Origin: Owenweeksia hongkongensis DSM 17368
GTDB taxonomy: Bacteria; Bacteroidota; Bacteroidia; Flavobacteriales; Schleiferiaceae
Assembly (NCBI GenBank): GCA_945865885.1
Contig: CAMBEZ010000005.1
Span: 1 to 64,000, forward strand
Direction of reading: 5' to 3'
Length of the DNA: 64,000 nt
Below, piece after piece: positions 62,767-64,000 of this stretch (position 1 is the first letter of the stretch; each line of letters starts with the position of its first letter). The translations under genes and the position numbers were made by a program. The notes beneath the pieces were generated by a model. It saw only the letters and a list, made by a program, of their open reading frames with translations, was not told where the DNA came from and did not search any database.

Positions 62767-64000
62767 ATGACCGATTCCGTTTCGTTGCCCACCACTCCGC
62801 CCGCGGGGCCGCCCAAGAACGGTCGTACGCCTGCCGTTGGGTTCATCTTCATCACCTTGTTGCTGGACGTCATTGGTTTGGGGATCATCATCCCGGTCAT
62901 CCCCAAGTTGATTCAAGAATTGACCGGGGAAGGTCTTTCCAAGGCAGCCGAGTACGGCGGTTGGTTGTTGTTTTCCTACGCCATTTGCCAGTTTCTTTTC
63001 TCCCCGGTGGTGGGTGGATTGTCCGACCGGTACGGACGTCGTCCGGTTTTACTGGGTTCCCTTTTGGGTTTTGGCCTGGACTATTTCCTTTTGGCCTTGG
63101 CGCCCACGTTGACCTGGTTGTTTGTGGGGCGCATCCTCAGCGGTATTTTGGGGGCCAGTTTTACCACCGGAGCGGCCTACATTGCGGACGTCAGTACGCC
63201 GGAAAAGCGCGCGCAAAACTTTGGATTGATTGGCGCTGCCTTTGGTTTGGGTTTCATCATTGGACCGGTGTTGGGAGGGGTGTTGGGGGCCTATGGATCT
63301 CGTATTCCCTTTTATGCCGCAGCCATATTGACGTTGTTGAATGCCGCCTACGGCTTTTTCATCCTTCCGGAATCGCTGGCTCCGGAAAACCGTCGGCCGT
63401 TTGATTGGAAACGGGCGAATCCCTTGGGTTCCTTGCTGCGCTTGAAGCGCTATCCGTCCATATTGGCCCTGGTGGGCTCCCTGTTTTTTGTTTATCTAGC
63501 CTCCCACGCGGTTCAAGGAACCTGGGCCTACGTGACCATGGAGCGCTACCATTGGGGCGAGAAAGAGGTGGGGTGGTCCTTGGGCGTGGTCGGAATTTTG
63601 AATGCCATCGTACAAGGTGGACTGATTCGCTACTTGGTGCCCAAATTGGGCAACAAACGCGCTGTTTTTGTGGGGATGTCGCTCTGGCTCTTGGGCATGA
63701 CGTTGTTTGTTTTTGCTTCAGAAGGCTGGATGTTGTTGCTCTTCTTGATTCCTTATGCACTGGGCGGAATTTCTGGGCCGGCCATTCAAGGTTTGATTTC
63801 CGGTCAGGTTTTGCCGTCCGAACAAGGCGAGCTGCAAGGGGCATTGACCAGTTTGATGAGTGCTACGGCCATCGTGGGTCCACCGCTCATGACGCAAATT
63901 TTTGCTCATTTTACCAAACCCGGAGCACCGATCTATTTTCCCGCGGCACCGTTTGTTGCAGGAGCCGTATTGCTCGCGGTGGCTGTGGTGATGCTCTACT
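62767..64000 (+). CDS. MFS transporter, TCR/Tet family (3' end cut by window edge)
   Basis: 411 codons are visible with no stop before the window end. After a polar start ([19 protein letters not shown]) comes helix 1 ([20 protein letters not shown]), then motif [17 protein letters not shown]. Motif C-like [18 protein letters not shown] in helix 5 marks drug/H+ antiporters, and [21 protein letters not shown] precedes it. Close to tetracycline/multidrug efflux carriers; the substrate cannot be told and resistance should not be assumed. Confidence 0.87.
   Translation, partial: MTDSVSLPTTPPAGPPKNGRTPAVGFIFITLLLDVIGLGIIIPVIPKLIQELTGEGLSKAAEYGGWLLFSYAICQFLFSPVVGGLSDRYGRRPVLLGSLLGFGLDYFLLALAPTLTWLFVGRILSGILGASFTTGAAYIADVSTPEKRAQNFGLIGAAFGLGFIIGPVLGGVLGAYGSRIPFYAAAILTLLNAAYGFFILPESLAPENRRPFDWKRANPLGSLLRLKRYPSILALVGSLFFVYLASHAVQGTWAYVTMERYHWGEKEVGWSLGVVGILNAIVQGGLIRYLVPKLGNKRAVFVGMSLWLLGMTLFVFASEGWMLLLFLIPYALGGISGPAIQGLISGQVLPSEQGELQGALTSLMSATAIVGPPLMTQIFAHFTKPGAPIYFPAAPFVAGAVLLAVAVVMLY

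Overview
The window looks like a chromosomal segment of an aquatic, phototrophic Bacteroidota, most likely order Flavobacteriales. GC content is a little above 50 percent by eye. The evidence is very large exported proteins with type IX secretion (T9SS) C-terminal signals, PKD/FnIII/jellyroll adhesin-like architectures, a gliding-motility-type C-terminal domain, TAnnTTTG promoter boxes with no Shine-Dalgarno sequences, a proteorhodopsin, carotenoid genes (CrtD, CruF), and Flavobacteria-like synteny (DUF349-aroE-DUF368-TPR; parA-parB-DUF5683-dapB; lepB-WbqC). I see no tRNA, rRNA, insertion sequence, CRISPR array or phage gene. Genes are tightly packed and no gap exceeds 300 bases.

Layout. 1-3636 (minus): DUF349 protein (cut by the window edge), aroE, a DUF368 lipid-carrier transporter and a TPR protein. 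3762-6309 (plus): glmM and a cysteine desulfurase. 6382-11492 (minus): a 1067-aa T9SS type-B protein, a PG_1098-like methyltransferase and a DUF4159 protein. 11551-24854 (plus): two tandem giant T9SS type-A proteins (2129 and 2289 aa) built from the same FnIII plus jellyroll modules. 24777-29571: a LytTR regulator divergent from crtD, two lipoproteins, kdsA, and cruF. 29579-32520: a T9SS protein and kdsB. 32559-36083: TerC, an acyl-CoA carboxylase beta subunit and an unknown secreted protein. 36086-42501: an end-overlapping operon PpiC-SurA-MoxR-LepB-WbqC for outer-membrane biogenesis and export. 42555-45545: parA-parB-DUF5683-dapB. 45614-51817: murQ, a fused 2-oxoacid dehydrogenase E1, an ABC half-transporter with a degenerate ATPase site, and two Crp/Fnr-like regulators. 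51895-56674: coaE, an unknown small protein, proteorhodopsin, and a three-gene locus encoding a possible pilin-like protein, a PapD-like protein and a beta-barrel. 56675-64000: a VIT1-type transporter, an acyltransferase-like/DUF3089 fusion, PlsC, a nitroreductase and two divergent MFS transporters (the last cut by the edge).

How it works together. The rhodopsin keeps the D-T-E proton-pump motif, a green-tuning Met, and Gly144 where a carotenoid antenna would dock. CrtD and CruF in the same window could make hydroxylated (myxol/saproxanthin-type) carotenoids. Many other genes serve the envelope: lipid-carrier recycling, KDO synthesis, outer-membrane protein chaperones, signal peptidase and T9SS cargo. 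The best candidate for an undescribed system is the three-gene locus at 54203-56674. Other notable points are the recurrent near-leaderless promoters, the exported-hydrolase fusion at 57419-59566, and the degenerate ABC transporter.
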